From Leptospira sp. (lineage in GTDB: Bacteria; Spirochaetota; Leptospiria; Leptospirales; Leptospiraceae): a DNA stretch of 6,249 nt. The notes beneath the pieces were generated by a model. That model had not been told where the DNA came from. It was given only the letters and a program-made list of their open reading frames with translations, and did no database searches. The number at the start of each line of letters is the position of its first letter. Positions within the stretch are counted from its first letter, which is position 1. A program made the position numbers and the translations under genes. Below are positions 5,989 to 6,249 of the stretch, piece by piece. The DNA is taken from positions 1-6,249 of the forward strand of contig JALOTI010000123.1 of NCBI GenBank assembly GCA_025457985.1, read 5' to 3'.

Positions 5989-6249
5989 TCAATTTAATTC
6001 ATTAATCCAAGGGATTTTTAGATTCAACTCAAATTGGTTTCCAATCACTCGATTGGAAACCGTTCCACCTAAACTCTCAATTCTCGTACTTACACTCTTT
6101 AAACTGAACGAACTCGAGTCAGACTTACTCTTAATTAGATTCTTTTGGTAGATTAACAAATTGTAGTTTTGAATATCCAAAATCCATGTAGATTCTTCTT
6201 TTCCGTATTTGATATCATTCGTACAAATTTCATATAATAGAAAATACAG
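5989..6249 (-). CDS. Histidine-kinase-like ATPase (HATPase_c) C-terminus, partial
   Basis: The last 86 residues of a minus-strand gene that enters from the right edge and ends at TGA (5989-5991). The first visible residues carry an N-box-like YEICTNDIKYG (Glu-x3-Asn spacing). The end has LKSVSTRIESLGG, then a Gly-Asn-Gln-Phe turn and the strand LNLKIPW, the pattern that closes the ATPase domain of sensor kinases (usually GL-x2-V/M-x2-R-x3-LGG ... G-x4-I/P). The segment between, where D-x-G-x-G and the second glycine box are expected, reads YQKNLIKSKSDSSSFS and contains no glycine. It may be a degenerate, non-catalytic ATPase module or a divergent Leptospira kinase type, for example with a 7TMR-DISM sensor; the N-terminal part is outside the window. 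The frame stays open to the edge, so the TTG at 6180 is not a start. It is convergent with the oxygenase gene, with a 3-base gap. Confidence 0.68.
   Translation of the reverse strand: MYFLLYEICTNDIKYGKEESTWILDIQNYNLLIYQKNLIKSKSDSSSFSLKSVSTRIESLGGTVSNRVIGNQFELNLKIPWINELN
6036..6061. repeat. Perfect 11-bp stem-loop inside the kinase-like gene end
   Basis: GGTTTCCAATC (6036-6046), loop ACTC, and the exact reverse complement (6051-6061). It starts 50 bases after the oxygenase stop and lies inside the antisense kinase-like coding sequence. No T-run follows on either strand, so it is not a classical intrinsic terminator. It could still stop, or stabilise the 3' end of, the oxygenase transcript. 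The structure is certain; the role is not. Confidence 0.55.

Noticed and set aside
6036..6061. Calling the stem-loop a rho-independent terminator
   Set aside because: No run of T follows the stem on either strand, so only the stem-loop itself is recorded.

Overview
The window looks like chromosome of a Leptospira-type spirochaete, most likely a free-living or saprophytic lineage. This is an inference from moderately AT-rich DNA, TTG starts, a FadL/TodX-type outer-membrane protein, a DUF445 membrane protein, and a sensor-kinase tail of a style I associate with Leptospira. No rRNA, tRNA, CRISPR array or insertion sequence is visible.

Layout, left to right. Positions 1-280 hold no gene I can identify. 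One frame stays open from the left edge to 313, but nothing in it is recognisable. From 280 to 963 there is a well-formed open frame with no credible start codon, probably a 5'-disrupted gene. It is followed with no gap by a signal-peptide-bearing FadL/OmpP1/TodX-family outer-membrane channel (964-2316). On the opposite strand, five bases past the channel's stop, lies a DUF445 integral-membrane protein (2322-3530, minus), which contains two copies of its signature motif exactly 199 residues apart. A 178-base divergent spacer (3531-3708) follows. It carries a clear TTGACA promoter overlapped by a 6-bp-arm dyad.

The centrepiece is 3709-5985: a single 758-residue polypeptide made of a plant-type [2Fe-2S] ferredoxin, an FAD/NAD(P)H ferredoxin reductase, and a membrane di-iron oxygenase of the AlkB/XylM type. 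This puts an entire electron-transfer chain and its hydroxylase (or desaturase) on one chain. The apparent longer version starting at TTG 3643 is rejected, because that TTG is part of the -35 box; the ATG at 3709 has a good ribosome binding site. Three bases beyond the stop, a minus-strand gene enters from the right edge. Its last 86 residues look like the end of a HATPase_c (histidine-kinase) domain whose glycine-rich boxes are eroded. A perfect 11-bp stem-loop lies inside it, 50 bases past the oxygenase stop.

Functionally, the FadL-type channel could bring hydrophobic substrates (fatty acids, alkanes, alkylbenzenes) across the outer membrane, and the fusion oxygenase could oxidise them at the inner membrane using NAD(P)H. 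The two are close but not in one operon, so this link is inference. DUF445 has no established role.
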